Shown here: positions 8,783 through 18,960 of the stretch, piece by piece
How the letters are laid out: each line of letters starts with the position of its first letter
How positions within the stretch are numbered: the first letter of the stretch is position 1
Source of the DNA: Marinilabiliaceae bacterium
GTDB taxonomy: Bacteria > Bacteroidota > Bacteroidia > Bacteroidales > Marinilabiliaceae
Assembly (NCBI GenBank): GCA_016342595.1
Contig: JAEINY010000035.1
Location: 1-37,559 of the forward strand
Length of the DNA stretch: 37,559 nucleotides
Direction: 5' to 3'
The notes under the pieces: model-generated
Seen by the model: only the letters and a program-made list of their open reading frames with translations
What the model was told of the DNA's origin: nothing
Databases searched by the model: none
Made by a program: the position numbers and the translations under genes

Positions 8783-10708
8783 CTAATGATTTAAAACCTT
8801 AAACTCTACAGTAGCTTTCTTTCTGGTTTCCCGATGCTTTAATACAAGAAGTTTTAATCCATCCGGCCAGTTGCTCGATAAACGTTCATCCATCTCACCA
8901 ATGGCTTGAATTTCCCATTCCAATTGCGTGGCATCAAAATATAGAAAGAGTTTATCTTTTCCATCATCCATCAGAAGTTTACCCGCTGAAGATTCACTAA
9001 CCTCATATGGCGTAACAAACCGATATTCTGTAGGCTGAACACATTTCTTCAAGTCATAATCCTCGGTAATCACTAATCCCTCTGTTCGTATTAAATTAAA
9101 CCGGCGTTTCCACTCACGAATTTTTGCTTCCTCCGGGTAGGCCGATTCAATATTCAATGAGAAAGACACCTGTTGACAATCGTCTGTAAAACTAAGATTT
9201 TCAGCTTTATATTGCTTTCCATTTTGCTGACCAAATCCATTTATTAATGGCAAATTATGCTGCTCCGATTGCATGTTCCAAAGCTCATAGCGACGGGAAC
9301 TAAATGTTTTGGCTGTATAAGTACCTACACCAGCATCTACTAAAAATGGTTTCCCATTATAATACAGGATAAATGTACCGACATCGTTGTGGTTGTGACT
9401 TTCATTGTTATGCCCCCCTTTAGCTGCAAAAAAGAATCCTTTTGATTTGGTTCCCTTATCACGTGCCACACACATTCCGGTTTGCTCAAAGAAAAATGAT
9501 TGTTCCATTGGCGCCGTATCTTCTTGATCGAGCCACTTATTTCCTAACACTAAGTCAGGAATAACTTTCCCTAAATTACCCTGCGGCGCATTTTCCTGCC
9601 AGTCATTAATGGTTGCTAATTCCTTAGCGAAACTTTCTAAACCATCATCTTCGATCATTTGTCCGATCCGCTTAATCAAGCCCGGGTATGACTTTAACTT
9701 AGGCGAAGCATCGGCAAAATTCACAAAGTAGTTACCTGATATATGAGCCAATTGAATGTAACGACCGATATTTTTCACTTTGTCGTTGGCGTAAGGTTTA
9801 AATTGCCCCCCCGACATCGCATTCAATGTCTCAATTAACTCATATAGTTTACCACCTGCATGCCCCCAATATTCAGGTCCTTCTTCACAAGCACCATCTT
9901 CATGGTAGTAATTCACAAATTTATCAGCCGACCGAATGATCTTTTCAATGCCTCTGGCACGTTGTTCCGGATCATCTTCAATGAGCCACATACACTTCAA
10001 TACATTGGCATTACACCACACATTCCAATTATTGACAAAGGATCCTCTGAAACCCATCCACCAAAAATCATCGCGCTCATAATAGGGTTGTAACAAACGG
10101 TGCTGAATTTCATACTCAATGCGCTGGCTGATTAAAGGATTGACCTGATCAAAGGCGGCCTTGAAAAAATAATGAATCATGGAGAGGTTCACCCCCATTT
10201 TAACCGATCCCAAATCGATAATGGGCTCCGTCACATCTGGCAAACTACCCTTGGTCTTTTGTGACACCAGGTGAGCTGAGTTACACCAAGAGGTTTGTTC
10301 GCAAATAGCAAAAACCCCATCAATAATCGGATTCATGAATCGCCCCTCTCCTTCAACTAATTCAGCCAATACCAGACTGCGAAGTGCCTTTGAACGCTCA
10401 TTGTGCAGATTCTCCATGCTCTTCCGATCACCATCCTGCATGAAGCGCAAATAGCGTGTTGCTGTAACGGCAGGCCAGGTGTAATCCACATACTCCTCCC
10501 CTTCGGTAATATACGCTTGTTGCCAATTAGCTGGTAAATTATTCCAAAATTTCCGATTGGAATAAGATGGATATTCAGGTCTTTGAATCGATGACCAATC
10601 AATGTATTGAGCAGCTACCTGCATCACATCTCGATCTCCCCCTTTATCAGAGGCATATAGCGGTACTAATAAGCAGATGCTTATCAGAGACAAAACTAAT
10701 TTTCTCAT
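8783..10708 (-). CDS. Secreted heparinase II/III-family protein, candidate polysaccharide lyase
   Basis: The 641-residue protein has a signal peptide (first ~19 residues, cleavage near LYAS), an (alpha/alpha)-toroid domain (about 60-390) and a C-terminal beta-sandwich (about 410-640), the layout of heparinase II/III-type lyases. Visible family patterns are NNWNVWCNANVLK near residue 225-237, EEGPEYW near 273 and the HNHNDVGTF...PFLVDAG block near 437-460. Related lyases cleave uronic-acid-containing glycans such as alginate, hyaluronan, heparan or ulvan-like polymers by beta-elimination. It is first in the lyase-GH2 pair. The exact PL family and substrate are not assigned. Confidence 0.85.
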   Translation of the reverse strand: MRKLVLSLISICLLVPLYASDKGGDRDVMQVAAQYIDWSSIQRPEYPSYSNRKFWNNLPANWQQAYITEGEEYVDYTWPAVTATRYLRFMQDGDRKSMENLHNERSKALRSLVLAELVEGEGRFMNPIIDGVFAICEQTSWCNSAHLVSQKTKGSLPDVTEPIIDLGSVKMGVNLSMIHYFFKAAFDQVNPLISQRIEYEIQHRLLQPYYERDDFWWMGFRGSFVNNWNVWCNANVLKCMWLIEDDPEQRARGIEKIIRSADKFVNYYHEDGACEEGPEYWGHAGGKLYELIETLNAMSGGQFKPYANDKVKNIGRYIQLAHISGNYFVNFADASPKLKSYPGLIKRIGQMIEDDGLESFAKELATINDWQENAPQGNLGKVIPDLVLGNKWLDQEDTAPMEQSFFFEQTGMCVARDKGTKSKGFFFAAKGGHNNESHNHNDVGTFILYYNGKPFLVDAGVGTYTAKTFSSRRYELWNMQSEQHNLPLINGFGQQNGKQYKAENLSFTDDCQQVSFSLNIESAYPEEAKIREWKRRFNLIRTEGLVITEDYDLKKCVQPTEYRFVTPYEVSESSAGKLLMDDGKDKLFLYFDATQLEWEIQAIGEMDERLSSNWPDGLKLLVLKHRETRKKATVEFKVLNH

Positions 10709-10880
10709 GAATTCTTAAATTAATAGGAAATAATAAATACAGCCACCATCATGCCCCATCCAGGCACGACAAGTCGTGTTTCAACTAAGGGAATAGATCG
10801 TAAAGATGATAAATATTAATAAAAACACCAACTCCCCAAAATTGGTAACCCATTACTAGTAGTGCGTTCAAAAAATTATA

Positions 10881-11009
10881 GTTACACAAAGCTGCACAAA
10901 GAAAACACCGAGGGACACCGAGAGGATATCTTATGCCTGGCTGTATTGATGGTATAATAACCCTTTGTGAACTGCCTTATGCTTTTTGCCTCAGCGTGCT
11001 CTGTGTAAC
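10881..11009. repeat. CACAGAG-type imperfect inverted repeat, copy 1
   Basis: Arms at 10881-10925 and about 10965-11009 begin with GTTACACAAAG and end (complement) with GTTACACAGAG. The inner arms carry GAGG/CACCGAG-like blocks. The same pattern recurs at 32775-32916. It lies in the 668-bp divergent gap between the lyase gene and the DUF5686 gene. The rest of that gap holds small hairpins (10765-10778 and 11031-11049) but no gene. Confidence 0.55.
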
Positions 11010-11376
11010 TTTTCCATGCAAAACAACCTAGCCCGGATAAATATCGGGCCACAAAGATTGTTTCGCTTCGCTCAACTGAGGTATACATCATTCAATTATA
11101 AAACATTAATTTGTGAACTAGCTACCAGTGGTACAATGGTAATCGCAAATAACATAATTTAAGCTGTAACCATTACTCTGGCCTAATCGTCACAACTCTT
11201 TACCTGTGACAGAAATTATAATCTCAACACTTTTGGTCTATCCACTTATGTAAATAAAATAATGATAAAATAGTATCTTTAAGCAACCCTTTTTGAATAA
11301 GGTGCATTTACAATTACGATGATCAGCACACAATTTAACTAACAATAATATCTACGTCAACCTAAAAGCCCGCATT

Positions 11377-14025
11377 ATGCTAAGACTACAATTGATTATT
11401 CTTGGAATCCTTTGTGCCATGAATTTTTCCCTGGCGCAAGGAATTAAAGGAACCATCACTGACGAAGACCATCAATCTATCCCCTTTACCACCATCTATA
11501 TCAAAAAGACCACCACCGGAACCACTACGAATGAATTAGGAGAGTACGAGATTTTGCTTTCACCCGGCAAACACACCATTGTATTTCAAGGACTAGGCTT
11601 TCAAAAACAAGAAATCACAGTGGATATCCAACCTGATAAATTTATCACCCGCGATATTATTCTGAAAAAACAAGCCTATCAGATCAAAGAAGTGCGCGTC
11701 TTTTCGGGAGGTGAAGATCCCGCTTATCCGATTATGCGAAAAGCTATCAGCCTGGCACCCTATTACCTGAGACAAGCCGGCCATTATAAAGCGGAAGTGT
11801 ATTTAAAGGGAAGTTTGTTCATGAAAAAGATCCCCTGGCTCATGCAAAAGATGATGACGGCGGAGGCAGATGGCAATGAGATTCAACTGGAATCGGGCAA
11901 GACCTACACCCTGGAATCCATGAACGAAATCGTGTTTGATGCACCAGATACCTATGAACATACTGTCATTTCAACACGCAGCACTTTCCCCGGAGCAGAA
12001 GAAGACAATGTGATGAGTTACATGACGTCGAGTTTTTATGCCCCCAGTGAGGACCTGGCTATTTCGCCACTTTCCCCCAAGGCTTTTTCACATTACAAAT
12101 TTGTTTACGAAGGCTTCTTCTATGATGGCGACGTAGCTGTGAATAAAATCAAAGTTACACCGCGCCGCAAAAGCCAGCAATTGTACACCGGTTATATCTA
12201 CATTGTGGATAACCTCTGGAACATCCACTCCATTGATGTGACCAATAACGCGTTTTTCGGCATCATCAACATCAAACAAGTTTTTGCACCGGTGAAAGAA
12301 AAAACATGGTTACCCATTAGCCACCGTTTTAAAGTAGAGGCCTCGGTAATGGGCATTAAAGCCGACTTTCGATACGCAGGCTCGGTGAAATATTCAGACA
12401 TTGCCCTCAATGCTGAAATTCCGGTGCCCCCTGTCCTGAAGCAACAATACGCTGCGGCTGAAATTATGGAACAAGCAGAAGAGCTTATTGAAGAGGAGAA
12501 ACCTGTTACCTCTAAAAACCAGCAAAAGATAGAAGCGCTTTTGGCCAAAGAAGAGATGTCGACCCGTGACATGATCCGCCTTAACCGTTTGATTGAAAAA
12601 GAAGCCGTTGAGCAGGAAGAAAGTGATGAATCATTGGAGATCGTCGATAATTACAAATTCAAGCACAAAAAAGATACCGTTCAACGTGATTCAACATATT
12701 GGGATGCCATTCGTCCCATCCCGTTGACGAAAGATGAATTCAGGAGTTTTGAGGTGAAAGATTCTTTGCATTTAGCGAAAATGGCCAATGATACCACCAA
12801 AACCGAAAAGAAAGAGAAATCGGTCTTTAGTAAAATTATGGGTGGTTCATTGGGCGGTAAAACCTTCTATGCGGTGGATTCGACCTTGCACATCCGTTAC
12901 AATGGACTACTCGGATTAAGCCAGATAGGCTTCAATGCCGTGGATGGCTGGAAATATAAACAAAGCCTGTCTGTTCGCTATAAAATTGATTCGACGCATG
13001 CACTGAATTTTAAGCCCATGGTACAATATGCCTTTGATCGCAAAAAACTAATGTGGGAAGGTGATGCTTCTTATTCATTCATCCCCGATCGAAGAGGTCA
13101 TTTAGGGGTCTCCTTTGGACAAGTAAGTAAGGATTTCAATAAGCAATATGGCATCGATCCCACTCTTAATATGTTTGCCGCGCTCTTTTTCAAAGATCAC
13201 TACATGAAACTCTACCAACGGGATTACATCAGCGTCGACCATCGTATTGATTTAATTCATGGGCTAAGATTACGAGCCGATATATCATACAACTATTACC
13301 AACAACTGGAAAACAATACCAAATTCTCATTTTTCAAGCGTGATACAACCTATACTGCCAATATTCCGATTAATCCGGATATCAACGATTCGCACCTGGT
13401 CAATCAATCAGATTTCAAAGCCGGTTTTGAATTGAGCTACACGCCGCAGCTTCGTTATCGTGTTCATAAAGGCCGTAAGTACATGGCAGGCTCTAAGTAT
13501 CCTACTTTCACATTAGGTTATCAACGAGGTATTAAAAATGTATTTGACAGCGACTGTGATTATGAATTGATTCATGCTTCCATTGATCAAGATAAACAAT
13601 GGGGTATATTTCATGCGTTTAACTGGAAAGTGAATGGGGGATATTTTACACGTAATAAACAGATGCACTTCTCACAATTCAAACATTTTAACACCTCCGA
13701 AATTCCATTGTCTTTCAAAAAATGGAACAATGCCTTCGTGTTGCTGGACGATTATCAATTCAGTACCAATGAGTGGTATGCGCAAGGCCATGCGACATTT
13801 ACTTCTCCTTATTTATTATTAAAATACCTACCTGTTCTCAGTAACCGGTTATGGCTTGAGAATGTCTATGCCAGTCACCTCATGCAACCCCAAATTGGGA
13901 ATTACACAGAGTTTGGATACGGCATCAGTCAAATATTTTTTATGGGAAGTGTTGGGGTTTTCGCAGGTTTTGAAGATGGCCAATACAACAGGTGGGGATT
14001 CCGGGTTAGTCTGACATTCGAATAA
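11377..14025 (+). CDS. DUF5686 / carboxypeptidase-regulatory-like domain outer-membrane-associated protein
   Basis: The 882-residue exported protein starts with a signal peptide (ending near LAQG). A CarboxypepD_reg-like beta-sandwich follows (about 23-105; GTITDEDHQSIPFTTIYIK, TTGTTTNELGEY), then a long region matching DUF5686 proteins of Bacteroidota. A charged Glu/Lys-rich linker spans about residues 365-475. The C-terminal half has alternating beta-barrel-like strands and ends with an aromatic residue two from the end (LTFE), consistent with outer-membrane insertion. Function is unknown; the family is widespread and not tied to one glycan. No gene is close enough to suggest an operon, and it stands alone on its strand. 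Confidence 0.85.
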   Translation: MLRLQLIILGILCAMNFSLAQGIKGTITDEDHQSIPFTTIYIKKTTTGTTTNELGEYEILLSPGKHTIVFQGLGFQKQEITVDIQPDKFITRDIILKKQAYQIKEVRVFSGGEDPAYPIMRKAISLAPYYLRQAGHYKAEVYLKGSLFMKKIPWLMQKMMTAEADGNEIQLESGKTYTLESMNEIVFDAPDTYEHTVISTRSTFPGAEEDNVMSYMTSSFYAPSEDLAISPLSPKAFSHYKFVYEGFFYDGDVAVNKIKVTPRRKSQQLYTGYIYIVDNLWNIHSIDVTNNAFFGIINIKQVFAPVKEKTWLPISHRFKVEASVMGIKADFRYAGSVKYSDIALNAEIPVPPVLKQQYAAAEIMEQAEELIEEEKPVTSKNQQKIEALLAKEEMSTRDMIRLNRLIEKEAVEQEESDESLEIVDNYKFKHKKDTVQRDSTYWDAIRPIPLTKDEFRSFEVKDSLHLAKMANDTTKTEKKEKSVFSKIMGGSLGGKTFYAVDSTLHIRYNGLLGLSQIGFNAVDGWKYKQSLSVRYKIDSTHALNFKPMVQYAFDRKKLMWEGDASYSFIPDRRGHLGVSFGQVSKDFNKQYGIDPTLNMFAALFFKDHYMKLYQRDYISVDHRIDLIHGLRLRADISYNYYQQLENNTKFSFFKRDTTYTANIPINPDINDSHLVNQSDFKAGFELSYTPQLRYRVHKGRKYMAGSKYPTFTLGYQRGIKNVFDSDCDYELIHASIDQDKQWGIFHAFNWKVNGGYFTRNKQMHFSQFKHFNTSEIPLSFKKWNNAFVLLDDYQFSTNEWYAQGHATFTSPYLLLKYLPVLSNRLWLENVYASHLMQPQIGNYTEFGYGISQIFFMGSVGVFAGFEDGQYNRWGFRVSLTFE

Positions 14026-14027
14026 TA

Positions 14028-14070
14028 ATTCAGCGTCTGATTAACAACTTTTTTTAGTCAGGCGCTGAAT
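14028..14070 (+). terminator. Hairpin directly after the DUF5686 gene
   Basis: A 13-bp stem with one G-U pair (14028-14040 ATTCAGCGTCTGA with 14058-14070) starts 3 bp after the stop codon. The T-run is in the loop and not after the stem, so this is an atypical terminator or an mRNA 3'-end stabiliser. The rest of the gap to 14235 is AT-rich with nothing recognisable. Confidence 0.5.
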
Positions 14071-14235
14071 AGAGTGTAGAAAACAAGAGGCTTTTTGGGG
14101 TACTTCACCCCCCCATAAAACCACCTTAACATCCCATCGGCCCTCTCTCAAAACAAGCAACTATCGTATTGAATACGAAATAAATACCAAAATGTCAATA
14201 GCTATAAAACTTTTCCAAAATTAAGTTGAAAATCG

Positions 14236-14265
14236 TTGCACCATTTATCAAGAATTGTAAATTTG
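14236..14265 (+). promoter_or_regulatory. Bacteroidota housekeeping promoter of the RRM gene
   Basis: TTG at 14236-14238 is separated by 19 nt from TAAATTTG at 14258-14265, matching the -33/-7 consensus of the Bacteroidota primary sigma factor. Transcription would start near 14272, giving an mRNA leader of about 100 nt before the ATG. The leader contains a small GCATT/AATGC hairpin. Confidence 0.7.
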
Positions 14266-14374
14266 TAGAGAGTTAGACTAAAGTCAAGTATTATTGCACT
14301 TCTCTGCTGGCATTGAAATGCTTTTTCAGCGCTTTTCTTCTAATGCACGTTATTAATTTATTTTATTATCTACT

Positions 14375-14695
14375 ATGAACATTTTTGTAGCAAAATTAAG
14401 TGCTCGTACAACCGGCGAGAGCTTAGAACAAGTTTTTGGTGAATTTGGCGAAGTAGCTTCAGCCAAAGTTATTATGGATCGCGAAACCGGTAATTCTAAA
14501 CGTTTTGGTTTCGTGGAAATGGCAGACGATACTGCGGGCAACCAAGCTATCGATCAATTAGATGATACTGAACTGGATGGTGCTCGTATAGTGGTTAAAA
14601 AAGCCCGCCCGAAAGAAGACACTGGCCGTGACAATGGCAGATCTAACGACCGTAACAGGAATAATTACAGACAACGAAGTACCAACAGATACTAA
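14375..14695 (+). CDS. Small RRM-domain RNA-binding protein
   Basis: The 106-residue protein consists of a single RNA recognition motif (about residues 1-78) with RNP2 (NIFVAKL) at the N-terminus and RNP1 (KRFGFVEM) at about residues 43-50. A basic Arg/Asn/Asp-rich tail (GRDNGRSNDRNRNNYRQRS) follows. Such proteins are abundant in Bacteroidota, which lack Hfq in many lineages, and bind single-stranded RNA; the target is unknown. It is a monocistronic gene with its own promoter, long leader and terminator. Confidence 0.93.
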   Translation: MNIFVAKLSARTTGESLEQVFGEFGEVASAKVIMDRETGNSKRFGFVEMADDTAGNQAIDQLDDTELDGARIVVKKARPKEDTGRDNGRSNDRNRNNYRQRSTNRY

Positions 14696-14698
14696 ACG

Positions 14699-14724
14699 AA
14701 AAAAGCGCCAATGGCGCTTTTTTT
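14699..14724 (+). terminator. Intrinsic terminator of the RRM gene
   Basis: The stem AAAAGCGCC / GGCGCTTTT with a short AAT loop is followed by a T-run. It starts a few bases after the TAA stop codon. Confidence 0.9.
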
Positions 14725-14781
14725 ATACCCTCCTACCACCTTTAACCTACGATTATACATTTCATCCTTCCTAAAATTTCT

Positions 14782-14790
14782 TACTTTTGC
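14782..14790 (+). promoter_or_regulatory. -7 element of the valS promoter
   Basis: TACTTTTGC is a perfect TAnnTTTGC match. The -33 region about 19 nt upstream (around 14760-14763, TTTC) is weak. The predicted start is near 14796, leaving about a 45-nt leader before the ATG. No T-box-like structure is visible. Confidence 0.6.
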
Positions 14791-14840
14791 ATTCTTATAG
14801 TTTGTAACGATTTAAATACAATATATAATTATTTCGAATC

Positions 14841-17453
14841 ATGGAGATAGCAAGCAAGTACAATCCGTCTGCAACGGAGGACAAGTGGTACAAGTACTGG
14901 ATGGATCAGAAGTTATTCCATTCGGAACCAGATGAGCGCGAACCGTATACAATATTAATGCCGCCGCCAAATGTCACGGGAGTGTTGCACATGGGTCACA
15001 TGCTGAACAATACGATTCAGGATATTCTGATTCGTCGTGCGCGCATGATGGGAAAAAATGCTTGCTGGGTACCCGGAACCGACCATGCCTCAATTGCCAC
15101 GGAAGCCAAAGTTGTTAACCGTTTAAAAGAGCGTGGAATCGACAAAAAGGACCTTAGCCGTGAGGATTTTCTAAAGCATGCATACGAGTGGACCGATGAA
15201 TATGGTGGAATTATTCTTAAGCAATTACAAAAAATGGGTGCTTCGGCCGATTGGGATCGCAAGTACTTCACCATGGATGACGACCGCTCTGAAGGGGTGA
15301 TCAAATCCTTTGTTGACTTGTATGAAAAAGGGTTGATTTACCGTGGCGTTCGGATGGTAAACTGGGATCCGGCCGCTTTAACAGCTCTTTCCGATGAGGA
15401 AGTTATATACAAAGAGAAACAAGGTAAATTATATTACCTACGCTATAAAATTGAAGACAGCGATGAGTATGTAACCATTGCAACCACACGTCCTGAAACA
15501 ATATTAGGTGATACCGCAATTTGTGTACACCCCGATGACGAGCGTTTCACTCACTTAAAAGGAAAGAAAGTAATTGTGCCATTGGTCAACCGCGTCATTC
15601 CAATAATTCAGGACGAATACGTAGACATGGAATTTGGTACAGGTTGTTTAAAAATCACGCCAGCTCACGATGTAAATGACTACGAGATTGGCATGAAACA
15701 CAACCTGAAAGTTATTGATATTTTTAACGACAATGGTACTTTAAGTGAAGCTGCAGAAATGTTTATTGGCGAAGATCGTTTTGAAGTTCGTAAGAGCATC
15801 ATTCCGGTTCTTGAAGAAGCTGGAAACATTGTGAAGATTGAGGACTATAACAATAAAGTTGGATTCTCGGAACGTACGCATGTGGCCATTGAGCCTAAAT
15901 TATCGGCTCAGTGGTACTTAAAAATGGATGAAATATCTAAGCCTGCCTTAGAAAATGTAATGAACGACACCGTTCAATTTCATCCCCCAAAGTTCAAGAA
16001 CGTATTCCGTCATTGGATGGAGAATGTGAAGGATTGGTGTGTATCACGTCAGTTGTATTGGGGCCACCAAATACCAGTATACTATCTTGAAGACAATACA
16101 TTTGTTGTTGCCGAAACCAAAGAGAAAGCTTTGGAAATGGCCAAAGAGAAATCAGGTAACACTAACTTAACAATAGACGATCTTCGTCAGGATGATGATG
16201 TATTGGATACCTGGGCTTCTTCCTGGTTATTACCATTTACCGGTTTCGAGAAACCAGAAGACTTGGCTTATTATTACCCAACATCTGATTTGGTTACCGG
16301 TCACGATATTATCTTTTTCTGGGTAGCGCGTATGATTATTGCAGGTTACGAATTCAAAGGCGAACTGCCATTTAAGAATGTCTATTTCACTGGTATGGTA
16401 CGCGACAAGCAACGCCGTAAGATGTCGAAGTCGCTTGGTAACTCACCTGACCCATTGGATTTGATTGATAAATACGGAGCCGACAGTGTACGTATTGGCA
16501 TGTTATTCTGCTCACCTGCAGGTGGCGATTTATTATTTGACGAGAGTCAACCAGAGCAAGGTCGTAACTTTGCCAACAAAATATGGAATGCTTTCCGTTT
16601 GGTTAAGGGATGGGAAATTGATGACAGTATTGAACAACCGGAGTCGGCCAAACAAGCCATTGCCTGGTTTGATGCTAAATTGGATCAGACCATTCAAACA
16701 CTAGATGATCATTTCAGTAAATACCGTATTTCAGACGCTCTTATGACTGTTTATACCGTATTTTGGCAAGAATTCTCATCTTGGTATTTAGAAGCTATTA
16801 AGCCGGCTTACCAAAAACCATTGGATGTGGCTACTTTCAAAGCTACATGTGAATTCTTTGACAAGATGCTTCGATTAATGCATCCGTTCATGCCATTCTT
16901 AACTGAAGAATTATGGCAAGCATTGGAAGAGCGCAAAGAAGGTGCAAGTATCATGACGGTTGATATGCCTGGGGTTACTGGTGCCGATGCTTCTTTATTG
17001 GATCAATTCGAAATGCTTAAAGAAGCTGTTGGAGGTGTTCGTAACGTTCGTAAAGAAAAGAACATTCCAATGAAGGATGCTTTATCTCTAAACATTTTAT
17101 CTGGTGATGGCTTTTCTGACTATTTCAATCCTATTCTTACGAAGTTGGCTAACCTAAGCGAATTGAATATGGTAAACGAAAATGTTGAAGGCGCCATTTC
17201 TTTCATGGTTCGTACCAGTGAATACTTTGTTCCAATGGATGGCTTAATTGATGTTGAAGAAGAAATCAAGAAGCTGAAAAAGGAATTAGCTCACCAACAA
17301 GGTTTCTTAAAAGGCGTTATGAAAAAACTGAGCAATGAACGTTTTGTGGCTAGTGCCCCCGAAGCTGTTGTGGCAAAAGAAAACCAAAAAATGGCGGATG
17401 CTGAGGCAAAAATTAAAACGCTTTCGGAGAGTATTGATCGATTAAAAAAATAA
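14841..17453 (+). CDS. valS: Valyl-tRNA synthetase
   Basis: It charges tRNA-Val with valine in the cytoplasm and edits mischarged threonine. The 870-residue class I enzyme has [13 protein letters not shown] with the HIGH-type motif at residues 50-53, and KMSKS at 527-531. The editing (CP1) domain lies between them ([25 protein letters not shown]...DYEIG). The anticodon-binding domain follows (about 600-745), and a C-terminal coiled coil (about 805-870, Lys/Glu-rich) is typical of ValS. The length is normal. It is a single gene with its own promoter and terminator. Confidence 0.98.
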   Translation: MEIASKYNPSATEDKWYKYWMDQKLFHSEPDEREPYTILMPPPNVTGVLHMGHMLNNTIQDILIRRARMMGKNACWVPGTDHASIATEAKVVNRLKERGIDKKDLSREDFLKHAYEWTDEYGGIILKQLQKMGASADWDRKYFTMDDDRSEGVIKSFVDLYEKGLIYRGVRMVNWDPAALTALSDEEVIYKEKQGKLYYLRYKIEDSDEYVTIATTRPETILGDTAICVHPDDERFTHLKGKKVIVPLVNRVIPIIQDEYVDMEFGTGCLKITPAHDVNDYEIGMKHNLKVIDIFNDNGTLSEAAEMFIGEDRFEVRKSIIPVLEEAGNIVKIEDYNNKVGFSERTHVAIEPKLSAQWYLKMDEISKPALENVMNDTVQFHPPKFKNVFRHWMENVKDWCVSRQLYWGHQIPVYYLEDNTFVVAETKEKALEMAKEKSGNTNLTIDDLRQDDDVLDTWASSWLLPFTGFEKPEDLAYYYPTSDLVTGHDIIFFWVARMIIAGYEFKGELPFKNVYFTGMVRDKQRRKMSKSLGNSPDPLDLIDKYGADSVRIGMLFCSPAGGDLLFDESQPEQGRNFANKIWNAFRLVKGWEIDDSIEQPESAKQAIAWFDAKLDQTIQTLDDHFSKYRISDALMTVYTVFWQEFSSWYLEAIKPAYQKPLDVATFKATCEFFDKMLRLMHPFMPFLTEELWQALEERKEGASIMTVDMPGVTGADASLLDQFEMLKEAVGGVRNVRKEKNIPMKDALSLNILSGDGFSDYFNPILTKLANLSELNMVNENVEGAISFMVRTSEYFVPMDGLIDVEEEIKKLKKELAHQQGFLKGVMKKLSNERFVASAPEAVVAKENQKMADAEAKIKTLSESIDRLKK

Positions 17454-17475
17454 TCAATTTCCATTATAAAGATAA

Positions 17476-17505
17476 GCCGGTCCCATTTGGAACCGGTTTT
17501 TTTTA
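17476..17505 (+). terminator. Intrinsic terminator of valS
   Basis: A CCGGT...ACCGG stem with one internal mismatch and an ATTT loop is followed by eight T residues. It begins about 20 bp after the stop codon. Confidence 0.85.
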
Positions 17506-17567
17506 TGCCTATTGTTCCCTCATAAGAAGCTTTGACCCATTTTGCCCTTTTTTGAACATGAATCACC

Positions 17568-17597
17568 TTTCGCCACTCCCTGGCATATTACCTTTGC
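17568..17597 (+). promoter_or_regulatory. Promoter of the transglutaminase-like gene
   Basis: TACCTTTGC at 17589-17597 matches TAnnTTTGC exactly. A TTT at 17568-17570 sits 18 nt upstream as a partial -33 element. The predicted start is near 17603, about 20 nt before the ATG. Confidence 0.6.
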
Positions 17598-17624
17598 AAT
17601 CAAAATTACAAAAGACTTATAGAC

Positions 17625-18824
17625 ATGAGGCGAACCATCTTCAACATTGTAGTCGTTTTTATCGCACTACTCAGCTTGAACGCTTGCTCCAATTATTCGG
17701 GAGTACCATCTTCATACCATCAACTACTGGATGAAGCATTTCAGAAAGCCGGAAAAAATTCTTCCGAACTCGAAAAAGCACTTTCTTCAGCTCCTGCTGA
17801 TCAAAAAGAAGCCATGGCATTCCTGATAGCTTACATGCCGGAAAGAGACCTGAATGAATTAACAGCTGCTTTTTTGATTGAAAATGTAGCTGTAGCCTAC
17901 CAGGCACGTGAAAAATTTGAATGGTCAAAAAATATACCAGACAGTGTATTTTTCAATGATGTACTTCCATACGTGAGTATGAATGAAAGACGGGATAATT
18001 GGCGAAAAGACTTCTTTGACCGTTTCACAAAATATGTGAGCAGTTGCAAAGATATTCGTTCTGCCATTGATTCGGTTAATAAAAACATCCGTGATGAGTT
18101 ATTAGTGGATTATAACACTAAACGCGAAAAACCGGATCAAAGTCCATATGAATCAATGGAACAAAACATGGCTTCCTGTAGTGGTTTATCCATTCTTTTA
18201 ACAGATGCCTTTCGCGCTGTTGGTATTCCATCACGCATTGCAGGTACACCTAATTGGCATGATAAAAGAGGTAATCACAACTGGAATGAAGTATGGATTG
18301 ATGGTGAATGGTATTTCACCGAATATTATCCAAGCGGCCTAAATAAAAGCTGGTTTTTAGCTGATGCTGGTAAAGCTGATGCCAAAAATATGGAACATGC
18401 CATTTTCGCCACTTCATTTAAACCGGCTGATTATCATTTTCCGATGGTTTGGGATTTAGAATTAAAATATGTTCCAGGTGAAAATGTGACAGCACGCTAC
18501 ATTCGTTTATTCAAAGAGCAAGAAGCAGAAAAAGAAATAGCAGCCACACATACTTTGATAAAAGTAATGATGTTTCGCGAACAAGCTTGTTCATTCCAGG
18601 GCGATGACCGTGTAGAAGTAAACGTGGATGTGTTCAGTGGGAAAGATCAGGTTGGCGGTGGCCGTACAGCTGGTCCTAAACAAGACATGAACGATGTTTT
18701 AGAATTTAAACTAAAAAGAAATAAGGAATACGCTTTTAATTATGTTGGTGACGGTGGTCAATTTAAATCCATCAAACTAAAATTGGGTGATGAACCCACT
18801 ACAGTGAAATTGTATTTCAAATAA
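17625..18824 (+). CDS. Transglutaminase-like superfamily lipoprotein
   Basis: The 399-residue protein has a lipoprotein signal with lipobox LLSLNAC (Cys21). The transglutaminase-like core (about 150-250) shows catalytic Cys185 in SCSGLSILL (preceded by residues resembling the usual P.G.C site) and His218 in GNHNWNEVW. The acid position (FTEYYPS, Glu233) carries Glu where Asp is usual. The C-terminal ~140 residues form a beta-rich domain without a recognised name. Members of this superfamily include cysteine proteases, peptide N-glycanases and cross-linking enzymes, so the activity cannot be named. It is monocistronic between its own promoter and a strong terminator. Confidence 0.85.
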   Translation: MRRTIFNIVVVFIALLSLNACSNYSGVPSSYHQLLDEAFQKAGKNSSELEKALSSAPADQKEAMAFLIAYMPERDLNELTAAFLIENVAVAYQAREKFEWSKNIPDSVFFNDVLPYVSMNERRDNWRKDFFDRFTKYVSSCKDIRSAIDSVNKNIRDELLVDYNTKREKPDQSPYESMEQNMASCSGLSILLTDAFRAVGIPSRIAGTPNWHDKRGNHNWNEVWIDGEWYFTEYYPSGLNKSWFLADAGKADAKNMEHAIFATSFKPADYHFPMVWDLELKYVPGENVTARYIRLFKEQEAEKEIAATHTLIKVMMFREQACSFQGDDRVEVNVDVFSGKDQVGGGRTAGPKQDMNDVLEFKLKRNKEYAFNYVGDGGQFKSIKLKLGDEPTTVKLYFK

Positions 18825-18845
18825 GAAATTGGTTAGGTTAGGTGG

Positions 18846-18891
18846 AAGCTGCTTTTCATCCGTTCTCAGGAACGGTGAAAGGCAGCTTTTT
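18846..18891 (+). terminator. Long-stem intrinsic terminator
   Basis: A ~19-bp stem with small mismatches (AAGCTGC outer arm, CCGTTC/GAACGG inner arm, TCAG loop) is followed by a short T-run. It ends the transglutaminase transcript. Confidence 0.85.
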
Positions 18892-18906
18892 CATATACCC
18901 CATAAC

Positions 18907-18940
18907 AAAAAAGGTGAACACCTGATGTGCTCACCTTTTT
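18907..18940 (-). terminator. Terminator downstream of nadC, usable in both directions
   Basis: A 14-bp stem with one mismatch (AAAAAGGTGAACAC with GTGCTCACCTTTTT) and a 5-nt loop has A/T runs on both sides. It sits 20 bp past the nadC stop and would also back up the plus-strand terminator at 18846. Confidence 0.85.
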
Positions 18941-18960
18941 CTCTGGTTTACTATCAATCA

